Part shown: positions 1 to 7,856 of the stretch, piece after piece
How the letters are laid out: each line of letters opens with the position of its first letter
How positions within the stretch are numbered: position 1 is the first letter of the stretch
Assembly (NCBI RefSeq): GCF_900115395.1
Contig: NZ_FOWE01000001.1
Span: forward strand, 124,001-188,000
Source of the DNA: Geodermatophilus obscurus
GTDB taxonomy: Bacteria; Actinomycetota; Actinomycetes; Mycobacteriales; Geodermatophilaceae
DNA length: 64,000 nucleotides
Direction of reading: 5' to 3'
Program-made: the position numbers and the translations under genes
The notes under the pieces: generated by a model
What the model saw: the letters and a program-made list of their open reading frames with translations, nothing else
Told to the model about the DNA's origin: nothing
Databases searched by the model: none

Positions 1-494
1 ACCAGCACGACCGCGGCCGCGCCGACGTTCACCGTCGACGTCTCGCCGAACATCGACGGTGGCAGGTCCAGCAGGTTGCCCACGTAGCCCGACCACCCGC
101 GCGCGACGACCGCGGCGCCCAGCGCGAACTCGAGGAACAGGTCCCAGCCGATCACCCACGCCACCACCTCGCCAGCGGTCGCGTAGGCGTAGGTGTACGC
201 GCTGCCGGCCGTCGGCACCGAGGAGGCGAGCTCGGCGTAGCAGAGGGCGGCCAGCAGGGCGACCAGCCCGGCGACGAGGAAGGAGACGACGACGGCGGGC
301 CCCGCGTTCTGCTTCGCCTGCACGCCGGTCAGCGTGAAGATGCCGGTGCCGATGACGATCCCGATGCCGAAGCCCACCAGGTGCCGGGCGCTGAGCCGCT
401 TCCGCAACCGGCCGGTGCCGCCGTGCGCCTCGCCGTCCCCCGCGTCCGCGTCCGCGCGGACGGCCTCCACCGACTTCGTCCGGAACAGGTCCAC
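1..494 (-). CDS. APC-superfamily amino-acid permease, N-terminal part (cut by window edge)
   Basis: Only the first 164 residues are inside the window; the gene continues beyond base 1. A GTG at 494 opens the frame (VDLFRTKSVEAV), followed by a charged cytoplasmic N-terminus and then the first membrane helix with GIVIGTGIF, the unwound substrate-binding segment of APC transporters. A second helix (VVVSFLVAGLVALLAALCYAE) and the conserved SVPTAGSAYTYAYATAGE follow, as in cationic amino-acid/polyamine transporters of the YfnA/CAT type. It is expected to be an inner-membrane amino-acid importer; the substrate cannot be told. It lies 50 bases downstream of pdxY on the same strand. Confidence 0.85.
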   Translation of the reverse strand, partial: MDLFRTKSVEAVRADADAGDGEAHGGTGRLRKRLSARHLVGFGIGIVIGTGIFTLTGVQAKQNAGPAVVVSFLVAGLVALLAALCYAELASSVPTAGSAYTYAYATAGEVVAWVIGWDLFLEFALGAAVVARGWSGYVGNLLDLPPSMFGETSTVNVGAAAVVL

Positions 495-544
495 CCGACC
501 ATGCTGAACGCCCCGGTCCGGACGTGCCCGGTGGGGACCGGCCG

Positions 545-1414
545 CTAGACCTCCTCGACGGGGAAGGTCCGCGACGGGGACACGTACTCCTCCTGCGCGG
601 CGACCAGCAGGATCTCCCGCGACCCGGCCTCCTCGGTGCGGCGCAGCAGCCCCCACACGCTGGCGGCGGCCCGGGACAGCGCCTCGCCGGCCGAGCGGGT
701 GTCGAGCCAGTGGGCGAGGAACAGCGCCGCGATGGCGTCGCCGGCGCCGTTGACCGACACCGACAGCCGCGGCGTCCGCACCCGGAAGTGGCGGCCGCCC
801 TCGGAGGCGAGCAGGTCGACCGCGTCCTCCGGGGTGTCGTCGGCGGCCAGCGAGGTCGTGAGCACCACCCGCGGCCCCATGCCCTGCACCGCGGCGACGG
901 CGTCCTTCACCGACGCCAGCGAGCGCGTCGTCGTCTGCGCCAGCAGGTCGAGCTCGTAGTGGTTCGGGGTCACGAGGTCCGCGGCGGGGACGGCGACGTC
1001 CCGCATGAACTCCTCGATGCCCGGCCGGACGAACACGCCCCGGCCGACGTCGCCGATCACCGGGTCGCAGCAGTAGACGGCGTCGGGGTTGGCCGCCCGC
1101 ACCCGCGCCACCGTGCCGACGACGGCGTGCCCGATGTCGGCCGAGCCGAGGTAGCCGGACAGGACGGCGTCGGCGGTGCCCAGCACGCCCCGGTCGGCGA
1201 TGCCGTCGACGACCTCCTCGACCGCCTGGCCGTCGAACACCCGCCCCGTCCACGCGCCGTAGCCGGTGTGGTTGGAGAACTGCACGGTGTGCACCGGCCA
1301 CACCTCGACGCCGAGGCGCTGCAGCGGGAAGACGGCCGAGGAGTTGCCCACGTGCCCGTAGGCGACGTGCGACTGGATCGAGAGGACGTTCACCACGGGC
1401 GCACACGGTGCCAT
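545..1414 (-). CDS. pdxY: Pyridoxal kinase
   Basis: Ribokinase-fold kinase that phosphorylates pyridoxal (and probably pyridoxine) in the vitamin B6 salvage pathway, cytosolic. At the N-terminus [19 protein letters not shown] is the family signature for substrate binding; CDPVIGD and VTPNHYEL follow, and near the C-terminus [13 protein letters not shown] carries the anion-hole GAGD with the catalytic Asp. The 289-residue length matches PdxY. The first ATG adds MAPCAP; GTG codons at 1396 and 1393 would give the more usual start VNVLSIQS, and no strong ribosome site decides. It starts only 15 bases after blh stops, so it could be read from the rhodopsin-blh transcript. Confidence 0.93.
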   Translation of the reverse strand: MAPCAPVVNVLSIQSHVAYGHVGNSSAVFPLQRLGVEVWPVHTVQFSNHTGYGAWTGRVFDGQAVEEVVDGIADRGVLGTADAVLSGYLGSADIGHAVVGTVARVRAANPDAVYCCDPVIGDVGRGVFVRPGIEEFMRDVAVPAADLVTPNHYELDLLAQTTTRSLASVKDAVAAVQGMGPRVVLTTSLAADDTPEDAVDLLASEGGRHFRVRTPRLSVSVNGAGDAIAALFLAHWLDTRSAGEALSRAAASVWGLLRRTEEAGSREILLVAAQEEYVSPSRTFPVEEV

Positions 1415-1429
1415 GCGCCCGGCGACCGG

Positions 1430-2374
1430 TCAGCCGAGGGTCACGCCGGTCCGGGTCCGGTCCAGCCAGGCGACGACCAGCGCGTGCGGCAGGGTGAGGG
1501 CGGCCAGCAGCGGCAGCGCGGTGGCGACCAGGCCGGTCCACCCGTCGCCGGCCGACCACAGCAGGGCGCCGACGGCGAGCACGGCGGCCGTCGGCAGGGC
1601 CGCGGCGACGGCGAACCGGCGCAGGGCGTCGGGGTCGTCGCCCGGGTCGTCGGCGACGGCCCGCGCCACGTGGCGGACGGAGTGCCAGCAACCGAACCAG
1701 ACGCCGAAGGCGGCGAAGGGCGGGGCGAGCAGGACCAGCGCGAGGAGGACGGCGACCTCCGCGGCCTCCAGCCACCGGCCGGCGAGCAGCCGCTCGACCG
1801 CCAGCGCCGCTCCGGCCGGCGCGACGACGGCGAGCACGACGGTCACCACGGCCGCGGGAACGGTCCCGCCGCCACCCGGGACGACGGCGGCCAGCACCGG
1901 CGCTGCCTCGTGGGCGCCACGTGCCAGCGGGACCAGCAGGACCAGGCTCCCGAGCACGAGGGAGGCGGTCGCCTGCCGACGCACGGGACGGCCGGCGCGG
2001 AGGTCGGCGAACGCGGCCTCCCCGGTGCCGAAGTGCCGGACGGAGAGGGCGACGAAGACCAGCAGCGCGGGTACGGGGGCGGCCCGGAACGCCAGCCAGG
2101 CGAGCACCGCGACGACGGCGTAGCCGAGGGCGAACAGCGCCGTCCGCGGCAGCCGCCAGCCCAGCCGGTGCGCGGGGACCGGGTGGTCGACGGCGCCGTG
2201 CGGCAGGCCGAGCAGCAGGCCCGCGACCAGCGGCACCCAGGCGAGGTCGCCCCAGCCGACGGCGAGCTCGACGGCGACGACGGCGACGACGGCGCCCAGC
2301 GAGAACGCCGTCGCGACGCGGACCGGACCCGCCACGGGGCCGGCCGGCCGGTGCCGGGCGCCGGTCAGGACCAC
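1430..2374 (-). CDS. blh: Brp/Blh family beta-carotene 15,15'-dioxygenase
   Basis: Integral-membrane enzyme that cleaves beta-carotene to two retinal molecules, supplying the chromophore of the adjacent rhodopsin. Seen: about eight hydrophobic segments and the family His motifs, GLPHGAVDH at about residues 57-64, CWHSVRH near residue 235, and PHAL near the C-terminus; these His are the likely iron ligands. GTG at 2374 is chosen because it sits one base after the rhodopsin stop (TGACGTG), implying translational coupling, and gives 314 residues, normal for the family. The open frame continues upstream into the rhodopsin gene but only with low-complexity Thr/Arg sequence. Confidence 0.88.
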   Translation of the reverse strand: MVLTGARHRPAGPVAGPVRVATAFSLGAVVAVVAVELAVGWGDLAWVPLVAGLLLGLPHGAVDHPVPAHRLGWRLPRTALFALGYAVVAVLAWLAFRAAPVPALLVFVALSVRHFGTGEAAFADLRAGRPVRRQATASLVLGSLVLLVPLARGAHEAAPVLAAVVPGGGGTVPAAVVTVVLAVVAPAGAALAVERLLAGRWLEAAEVAVLLALVLLAPPFAAFGVWFGCWHSVRHVARAVADDPGDDPDALRRFAVAAALPTAAVLAVGALLWSAGDGWTGLVATALPLLAALTLPHALVVAWLDRTRTGVTLG

Positions 2375-2375
2375 G

Positions 2376-3371
2376 TCAGCCCCGGTCGGACGCCGTCCGC
2401 GTCGCGCCGGACCGGTGCCCGTCCCCGTGGTCGTGGTCGTGCGCGTGGTCGTGCTCCGGGGCGTGCTCGCCGCGGATCGTGGCCGCCGCCGGGGTGGAGA
2501 CGCGGGCGAGCTCGGGCAGCACGCCGTCGCTCTCGTGCACGTTGCTGATCCACACCGGCTCGGGATGGGTGTCCTCACCGGCCCGCACGTCCTCGGCGGT
2601 GCGCAGCAGGGCGACCTTGTGGATCAGCAGGCCGAAGCCCACCTTGGCGATGACGTCGGCGGCCGAGTAGGCGACCTGCATGGTGGCGAGCCAGGCGGGT
2701 GTGACGTCGGCGAAGACCGGGATCGCGTAGACGAGCGGGTACACGCCGAAGCTGGCCAGCAGCACGATCGTGGCGTTGCGGAGGCTGACGGCCGCCGCCC
2801 GGCCCATGTGCGGCAGCGAGGCCCGCACCGCCCCGATCAGGGCGACGTAGAGGTAGACGAAGAAGGCGGTGCTGATCAGCCCCCAGACGACGAGGGCGGT
2901 GCGGTCGCGCCCGTCGGCGACCAACTGCGAGCCGACGTAGCCGGTGAGGATCATGAGGAACGCCGCGGCCACCGTCGTCGCGCGCAGGTTGCGCGCCCGC
3001 CTCCCGGCCAGCGAGCACACGGCGAGCAGCTCGATCGTGAGCAACGGGACGGTGACCGCCCAGTCGGGATAGCGGGTGGAGCCGGTGAACCGGGCCTCGG
3101 CGTTGGGCTCGTACACGCCGTCGGTGAGCGTGAAGCCGCTGTCCCACTTGAGGAACAGCACGAGGTAGCTGACCGTCGCGATCGCGGCCAGGCACAGGCC
3201 GGCGTGGACGGCCGGCCGATAGCGGCGGCCGACCTCGCCCCTGCTGGCCCAGTTGTAGAGGAAGTAGGCGAACAGGGCGAAGCCCGCGGCCATCAGCGCG
3301 AAGTGCACCAGGTCGTAGAGGCCGAGCGACATGGTCTGCAGCTCGGGCGTTGGCGTGTCGACCACGTCCAC
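2376..3371 (-). CDS. Microbial rhodopsin, predicted outward proton pump with His/Asp-rich tail
   Basis: Seven-helix retinal protein of 331 residues. Helix C reads RYPDWAVTVPLLTIEL: R100, proton acceptor D103, T107 and donor-position E114 form the DTE motif of proteorhodopsin-type proton pumps; the residue at the proteorhodopsin 105 spectral-tuning site is Leu, usual for green absorption. Helix G has SAADVIAKVGFG, with D239 and the Schiff-base lysine K243. Helix E has WGLISTAF: G164 replaces the bacteriorhodopsin Trp138, the fenestration seen in carotenoid-binding xanthorhodopsins. Where proteorhodopsin has His75, a Ser (S68) seems to stand (my alignment). The last ~30 residues form a tail with HDHAHDHDHGDGH. 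Start GTG 3371 has AGGAG seven bases upstream. Coupled to blh. Confidence 0.93.
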   Translation of the reverse strand: MDVVDTPTPELQTMSLGLYDLVHFALMAAGFALFAYFLYNWASRGEVGRRYRPAVHAGLCLAAIATVSYLVLFLKWDSGFTLTDGVYEPNAEARFTGSTRYPDWAVTVPLLTIELLAVCSLAGRRARNLRATTVAAAFLMILTGYVGSQLVADGRDRTALVVWGLISTAFFVYLYVALIGAVRASLPHMGRAAAVSLRNATIVLLASFGVYPLVYAIPVFADVTPAWLATMQVAYSAADVIAKVGFGLLIHKVALLRTAEDVRAGEDTHPEPVWISNVHESDGVLPELARVSTPAAATIRGEHAPEHDHAHDHDHGDGHRSGATRTASDRG

Positions 3372-3443
3372 GGGAGACTCCTGCGAGGCGACGGGGGTCC
3401 CGGCGCGGGGCCGGAGGGGCTCCTGCTCGACCCCGGGCGAGCG

Positions 3444-3683
3444 CTACCCGGTCGTGCCCCGTCGAACCCGGGGTCGCGCGGCTCCCGCGTCCCAGTGGCG
3501 GCGGGCGGCCCGCACGAGCACCCGGCCCTCGCCCCGGCAGCCGCGGGGGAGCGGGGGGAAGCGGTGCCCCGCGACGTCGGTGGACTCGTAGGCGTGGTCG
3601 TCGTCGTCCCCGTCGCACCGGTGGATGCCGCTGCGGGGGCCGATCCGGCCCGGGTGGAAGACCTGGGCGTCGTCGGTGGTCAC
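3444..3683 (-). CDS. Small acidic/basic protein of unknown function
   Basis: A 79-residue reading frame beginning GTG at 3683 with GAGGAG six bases upstream, which is why I accept it. The protein reads MTTDDAQVFHPGRIGPRSGIHRC, then a run DGDDDDH, then YESTDVAGHRFPPLP and a single further Cys, ending in a basic stretch. The pattern (SGIxRC ... G..FPP.P.GC) resembles small zinc-ribbon proteins but lacks the second Cys of each pair, so metal binding is doubtful. It stands 16 bases after the holin-X-like gene and 72 bases before the rhodopsin, on the same strand, and may belong to that transcript. No function proposed. Confidence 0.6.
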   Translation of the reverse strand: MTTDDAQVFHPGRIGPRSGIHRCDGDDDDHAYESTDVAGHRFPPLPRGCRGEGRVLVRAARRHWDAGAARPRVRRGTTG

Positions 3684-3698
3684 GTCTGCTCCTCGGGG

Positions 3699-4109
3699 TC
3701 AGCCCGCCTGCGGCGGGGTGCCGGTGGCCGCCCGGACGTCCTGCCGGACGCTGGCGACCGTCCGCTCCGGCACCAGGGAGCCGGCCCGGCGCAGCTCCTG
3801 GCGGGCGGTGGACGCCAGCGCGGCGGCGCCCCCGCCGTAGAGCAGCGTCGCCAGGGCGGCGGCGGTGGGCGGGGAGAAGCGGCGTTCGAGCAGGCGGACC
3901 AGGGTGGCGCTCGACGTCCCCACGGCCAGGACGCCGAGGCCGGCTGCGCCGCCGAGCATCGCGGCCGCCCGCCCCGCGCGCCGCGCCTTCACGGCCAGCT
4001 CGGCGCGGGCCTGCGCGAGCTCGTCACGCACCAGCGTGGTCAGGTCGTCGGTCAGCGACTGAAGGAGGTCGGCGGTCGAGGCGCTCGCGGGCGGGGGGCT
4101 CTCGGTCAT
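3699..4109 (-). CDS. Actinobacterial holin-X-like membrane protein (PF07332 type)
   Basis: A 136-residue protein with the arrangement of the Phage_holin_3_6/Actinobacterial Holin-X family: an amphipathic N-terminal helix ([20 protein letters not shown], with the typical [13 protein letters not shown] pattern), a basic turn ([10 protein letters not shown]), then two membrane helices ([22 protein letters not shown] and [17 protein letters not shown]). Despite the name, chromosomal members are not phage holins; they are common conserved membrane proteins of unknown role in actinobacteria. ATG start at 4109. Downstream neighbours are the small 79-residue protein and rhodopsin. Confidence 0.8.
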   Translation of the reverse strand: MTESPPPASASTADLLQSLTDDLTTLVRDELAQARAELAVKARRAGRAAAMLGGAAGLGVLAVGTSSATLVRLLERRFSPPTAAALATLLYGGGAAALASTARQELRRAGSLVPERTVASVRQDVRAATGTPPQAG

Positions 4110-4254
4110 CGGTCCTCGCTGCGGCTCGGGTCGGCGGGACCGGGCGGTCCCGGAGCCCGCCTACCCGGCGGTCCCCGGGTCAACCGGGGGCGGGCACGCC
4201 GCCACGGCCCGGGCACCCGCCGGTCGTGACCGGAAGCCGGCGGCACGGGCCCGG

Positions 4255-5283
4255 TCAGGTCCCCGGGACGACGTCCAGCGGGCCGGGCGCGCCGGACTCG
4301 GCCAGCCAGCCGGGCACGCTGGCCTGCCACCCGGCGCGCTCCTCCGGGAGGACGCCGCGCAGGATGCGGTGCCAGGTCAGCGCCCGCTCCAGCGGGGCGA
4401 TCCGCAGGGCGAGGCCGGTCAGCTCGTGGAGCGCGGGGGCCTCGGCGAACGCCCGCCACGGCCGCAGGTAGGCGTCGCGCAACCGCAGCAGGGCCGGGGA
4501 GCCGGGCGGCAGGCCGAGCGCGGCAGCGGCCACCCGCAGCGGCACGAGCAGGGCGAGGAACGGGTGCGACACCGAGGCGTCGCCCCAGTCGAAGAACCGG
4601 TGTCCGTCGCCGGCCACGAAGACGTTGCCGTCGTGCAGGTCGTCGTGCTGCAGCGACGCCGGCACCGGGCCGGCGGCGAGGGCCCGGCACAGCTCGGCGA
4701 GCTGGGCGAGCGACCCGCGCAGCCGCTCGCGCAGTGCGGGGTCGATGCCGTCGGGGGAGCCGGCGAGCAGCGCGTCGTCGTCGGCGAGGAGGCCGGCGAC
4801 CAGCCCGGGCAGCCGCTCGGGGCGGGCGTCGGGCACCCCGAGGGCGACCATCTCCCCGGCGTGCTCCGCGACCTCGACCTGCAGGCGGGCGGAGTCGGCC
4901 AGCAGGGCCTCCCACGCCTCGACGGCGCCGCCGCGACCGCTCGCCCGCAGCGTCGTCCCGCCGTCGGGCAGGAGCAGCAGGCGACGGCCGGCGTCCGCAC
5001 CCAGCGGCACCGGCACCCGCCCGGGCACCCAGCGGCCGAGGGCCACGGCCAGCGGCGGCTCCTGCGCCGAGCCGGCGCCCACGGACTCCAGCCACACCGC
5101 GCCGTCGTCGGTGGGGATGCGGATCGCCGTCGACCAGGCGCGCACGTGCACCTGCTCCGGCCGGCCGACGGGCGTCCGGCCGGAGGCGGCGAGCCGCTCG
5201 TGCGCCCACGCGACCGCGGGCTCCCGCCAGCCCGGGTCCCGCCAGGTGGCGGCCCCGGTGAGGTCCGGCGCGTCGGTGTCCAC
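4255..5283 (-). CDS. Aminoglycoside phosphotransferase (APH)-fold kinase family protein
   Basis: A protein-kinase-like small-molecule kinase. The C-terminal lobe has LQHDDLHDGNVFVAG, the catalytic loop with HxDLHxxN, followed by HRFFDWGDASVSHPF, where the Asp of FDWGD binds magnesium (DFG equivalent). The N-terminal lobe is weaker. The family includes true antibiotic kinases but most actinobacterial members phosphorylate unknown metabolites; resistance cannot be claimed. The open frame extends to 5400, but residues before VDTDAPDLTG look non-coding (Pro/Gly/Arg-rich), so I take GTG 5283, giving 342 residues; the start is not certain. Divergent from the membrane protein at 5545 with about 260 bases between them. 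Confidence 0.75.
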   Translation of the reverse strand: MDTDAPDLTGAATWRDPGWREPAVAWAHERLAASGRTPVGRPEQVHVRAWSTAIRIPTDDGAVWLESVGAGSAQEPPLAVALGRWVPGRVPVPLGADAGRRLLLLPDGGTTLRASGRGGAVEAWEALLADSARLQVEVAEHAGEMVALGVPDARPERLPGLVAGLLADDDALLAGSPDGIDPALRERLRGSLAQLAELCRALAAGPVPASLQHDDLHDGNVFVAGDGHRFFDWGDASVSHPFLALLVPLRVAAAALGLPPGSPALLRLRDAYLRPWRAFAEAPALHELTGLALRIAPLERALTWHRILRGVLPEERAGWQASVPGWLAESGAPGPLDVVPGT

Positions 5284-5544
5284 GCGGTCCGACGCCAGGG
5301 GACACGGGGCACTCCTGGCAGTCGGGGACACGACTCCGACCGGACTCCCCGGCCCCCCGGCTCCGCGGCGCAGCCCTCCGGCGTCCCCCGCGGGTGCCAT
5401 CCGCCCGTCACGGGACCGTCATGCCCGACCGGGTGTCCGCGGCGCCCGTCGCCGGTATGGGAAGGGCATGTCCGGAGCGGAGGAGGCGCTCCCGGGCGGT
5501 CGCGGCCGCCAGAGCCGGCCGGGACGGCCACAGGGGGAGGACCC

Positions 5545-6336
5545 GTGGAGCTGACCACGACCGAGAGCGTCGTCGGAGCGCTGCTGCTGGCCGCCGTCCT
5601 GGCCGGACTCCACCTGGCGGCGCCGCACATCCGGCGGCTGCCGCTGGTGCCCGAGCGGGCGACGGCCTCCTTCGCCGGCGGGCTCGCGGTCGCCTACGTC
5701 TTCCTGCACCTCCTGCCCGAGATCGCCGAGGGCAACGAGGCGGTCGGGGAGGCGCTCGACGACGTCGTGGAGACCACCCCGCTGGTCGACCTCGGGATCT
5801 TCGTCGTGGCGCTCGCCGGCTTCGCGGCCTTCTACGGGCTGCAGCGGCTGGCCGACGAGCGTGCCCCCGCGGCGTCCCGCGTCCCGGACGGGCGGCCGGC
5901 CACGGTCGAGGAGCCGGCCGGGGTCTACTGGCTGCACCTCGGCTCGTTCATGGTCTACAACGCCCTGATCACCTACACGATGGCGCTGCGGCTGCGCACC
6001 GGCGTGGCCTTCGCCGTCCTGTTCACCGTCGCCATGGGACTGCACTTCGTGCTGACCGACCGGTCGCTCGAGGAGCACTACCCGCGGCGCTTCCCCGGCA
6101 GCGGCCGCCCCCTGCTCGCGGGCGCGCTGCTGGCCGGCTGGCTGCTCGATGCCGTCCTCGCACCGACGAGCACGCTGCTGGTCGCCCTGCTGACCGCGGG
6201 GCTCGGCGGGTCGATCCTGCTCAACGTCTTCAAGGAGGAGCTGCCGGCCACCCGGCGGTCCAGCTACCGCTGGTTCCTGACCGGGCTGGTCCTCTACGCC
6301 GGCCTGCTCGCCCTGGTCACCGCGTCCGGCGGGTGA
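5545..6336 (+). CDS. Polytopic membrane protein with eight predicted helices, function unknown
   Basis: 263 residues, almost entirely hydrophobic with about eight transmembrane helices. Distinct sequence marks: AYVFLHLLPEIAEGNE in helix 2, WLHLGSFMVYNALI in helix 4, MGLHFVLTDRSLEEHYPRRF after helix 5, and ILLNVFKEELP in helix 7. Eight helices and the polar residues inside helices recall ZIP-type metal transporters, but the ZIP metal-site motifs are not present, so I do not assign it. GTG 5545 is chosen for the GGAGG four bases upstream and because coding character begins there; the frame is open far upstream. Convergent with the DUF2254 gene. Confidence 0.7.
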   Translation: MELTTTESVVGALLLAAVLAGLHLAAPHIRRLPLVPERATASFAGGLAVAYVFLHLLPEIAEGNEAVGEALDDVVETTPLVDLGIFVVALAGFAAFYGLQRLADERAPAASRVPDGRPATVEEPAGVYWLHLGSFMVYNALITYTMALRLRTGVAFAVLFTVAMGLHFVLTDRSLEEHYPRRFPGSGRPLLAGALLAGWLLDAVLAPTSTLLVALLTAGLGGSILLNVFKEELPATRRSSYRWFLTGLVLYAGLLALVTASGG

Positions 6337-6394
6337 CGGCGTCCCCGGCACGCCCGGGTCCGGTCACCTCGTCAGGGCGGCCGTCCCCCTGCAC

Positions 6395-6736
6395 TCAGTC
6401 CGGACTGACGGCCGGCCAGGACCCGGCCAGGGCCTGCTCCAGCCGCAGCGCCCAGGCCTGCCGTTCCTCGGCGGTCACCCGGGTGCTGTCCCCGGCCACG
6501 GCGGCCACGGCGGCGACGTGGCCGCGCAACCGGTCGTCGAGCAGGCCCCGGGGCGCGCGCCAGGCGACCTCTCGCAGAAGCGCGGCCATGCGCCGTAGGA
6601 CCGCCGGCTGACCGGAGGCGTACTGCAGTGGCTCCTCGAGCGCCAGGTCGAGCAGCGCCGTCGCGGACCACTGCCGCACCACGGCCCGCAGCACGCCGTC
6701 GTCGCTCAGCCGGCGCGCCTCCAGCGGCCTCGTCAC
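6395..6736 (-). CDS. DUF2254 protein, C-terminal part in a shifted frame
   Basis: 113 codons from a GTG at 6736 that overlaps the stop of the upstream frame (GTGA). Its sequence (LLDLALEEPLQYASGQPAVLRRMAALLREV... in short, the QYA.G.PAVLRR pattern) is what the C-terminus of DUF2254 proteins normally contains, directly after NDPTTAV. In intact family members these two parts are one polypeptide. Reading back one frame, the DNA at 6737-6760 also encodes SALLGDLVTRPLE in continuity, so the break is best explained by a single-base loss around 6755-6762, real or from sequencing. It could alternatively be translated separately through the overlapping GTG. Confidence 0.6.
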   Translation of the reverse strand: MTRPLEARRLSDDGVLRAVVRQWSATALLDLALEEPLQYASGQPAVLRRMAALLREVAWRAPRGLLDDRLRGHVAAVAAVAGDSTRVTAEERQAWALRLEQALAGSWPAVSPD

Positions 6737-7770
6737 CAGGTCGCCGAGCAGCGCCGAGCGTGGGACAGGGCGTGCACCGCCGTCGTCGGGTCGTTGGTGC
6801 CGGGGGAGAGTGCGCGGACGGCGACGTCGACGACCTTGCGCAGTCCGTAGGAGAGGTCGCGGTCCGGCGAGCGCTCGAACCCCAGGTGCACCGCGCCCGC
6901 CACCGCCTTCCCGAGCGCGCCGGCGTCCACCGGGCCATCCGCCGGTCCCGGCCAGGCGTGCGCGAGCGGGGTGCCGGTGATCACCGAGTCGCCGATCCGG
7001 GCGGCCAGCAGCACGACGGCGCCGTGCCCTCGCGCGGCCTCCACCAGCGCCGCCTCGTCGACGGCGACGAGGAAGCCACTCGACGTCGCCGGGACCGGCG
7101 TGCCCGGTCCGCGGGGCAGCGCCGGGCCCGCGACCCCGGGTCCGGGTCCGGGTCGGGGTCCGGCCGGCAGCTCGCGGGCCAGCGTCGCGCTGCCCTCGTC
7201 ATGGACGTCGCGCAGCATCGTCTCCACCCGCAGCATGCGCGCCAGGTGGCCGAGGAACAGGAGCAGGGCGACGACGGAGCCCAGCGTGAGGACGTAGCCC
7301 ACGGTGATCGACAGGCGGGGGACGAACGCGCTCTCGTCCGTCGTCGCGTCCTCGGTGCGGACGGTGCGCAGCACCGTGAGCGCGTAGACGAATGTCGCCG
7401 TCAGGACGGCGAGGGTCAGCTGCACGCCCCGGTCGGTGACGAAGGTCTGCAGCAACCGGGGTGAGTACTGGCTGCTGCCCAGCTGCAGGGCCACGACCGT
7501 CAGCGAGAAGGTCAGACCGGTCACCGAGATCAGGGAGCCGGCGATCGCGGCGAGCAGGTCCCGCGCTGCAGCCGGGCCACCGCCGAAGACGAAGGCCAGC
7601 GGATGTCCCGACCCGCCGTCCCCGAGAAGGCCGTCGAGAGCGGGCAGGCCGACGCCGGCGCCGATGGCCAGGACCACCGCCACCGCGGGGATCGGCCACA
7701 GGGCGCTCTGCAGCCGCGCGCGCAGTCCCCGTCGGCGCCTCGGCCGGGCGGTCCTGCTGGTCCCGGGCAC
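6733..7770 (-). CDS. DUF2254 family membrane protein, N-terminal and middle part (frameshifted)
   Basis: 345 residues. Seen: a first membrane helix (LWPIPAVAVVLAIGAGVGLPAL), then the family core SLISVTGLTFSLTVVALQLGSSQYSPRLLQTF, two further helices, and a soluble region with GDSVITGTPLAHAW and VRALSPGTNDPTTAVHAL. In DUF2254 proteins (PF10011) the text continues for about 100 residues after NDP.TAV; here the frame ends at RRCSATW and the continuation lies in the next frame (see the 6395-6736 entry). Pro/Gly repeat PGPGPGP comes from a GGGTCC repeat at about 7137. Start GTG 7770 is a choice; the frame is open far upstream. Role of the family unknown, inner membrane. Confidence 0.75.
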   Translation of the reverse strand: MPGTSRTARPRRRRGLRARLQSALWPIPAVAVVLAIGAGVGLPALDGLLGDGGSGHPLAFVFGGGPAAARDLLAAIAGSLISVTGLTFSLTVVALQLGSSQYSPRLLQTFVTDRGVQLTLAVLTATFVYALTVLRTVRTEDATTDESAFVPRLSITVGYVLTLGSVVALLLFLGHLARMLRVETMLRDVHDEGSATLARELPAGPRPGPGPGVAGPALPRGPGTPVPATSSGFLVAVDEAALVEAARGHGAVVLLAARIGDSVITGTPLAHAWPGPADGPVDAGALGKAVAGAVHLGFERSPDRDLSYGLRKVVDVAVRALSPGTNDPTTAVHALSHARRCSATW

Positions 7771-7856
7771 GGACCCAGCCTGGTCCACCCGTGCAGGCGG
7801 CGCCGGTCGACCGGCAGCCGGGCGGCCGTGCGGCGCCGGAGTCGTCGAGCGGGGCC

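Noticed and set aside
524-2548. A 674-codon plus-strand open frame across pdxY and blh
   Set aside because: It is antisense to well-supported genes and is very rich in Arg, Gly, Gln, Pro and Asp, the usual look of a non-coding frame in high-GC DNA.
4255-5283. Antibiotic-resistance call for the APH-fold kinase
   Set aside because: The fold is shared by many metabolic kinases; no residue pattern specific for aminoglycoside or macrolide kinases is visible.
6395-6408. TCAGTCCGGACTGA perfect palindrome
   Set aside because: It covers the stop codon and last codons of the DUF2254 C-terminal frame and is a short self-complementary sequence without a loop; weak as a terminator or operator.
7130-7165. 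GGGTCC-type short tandem repeat
   Set aside because: It lies inside the DUF2254 coding sequence and encodes a Pro/Gly linker; it is coding low complexity, not a separate element.
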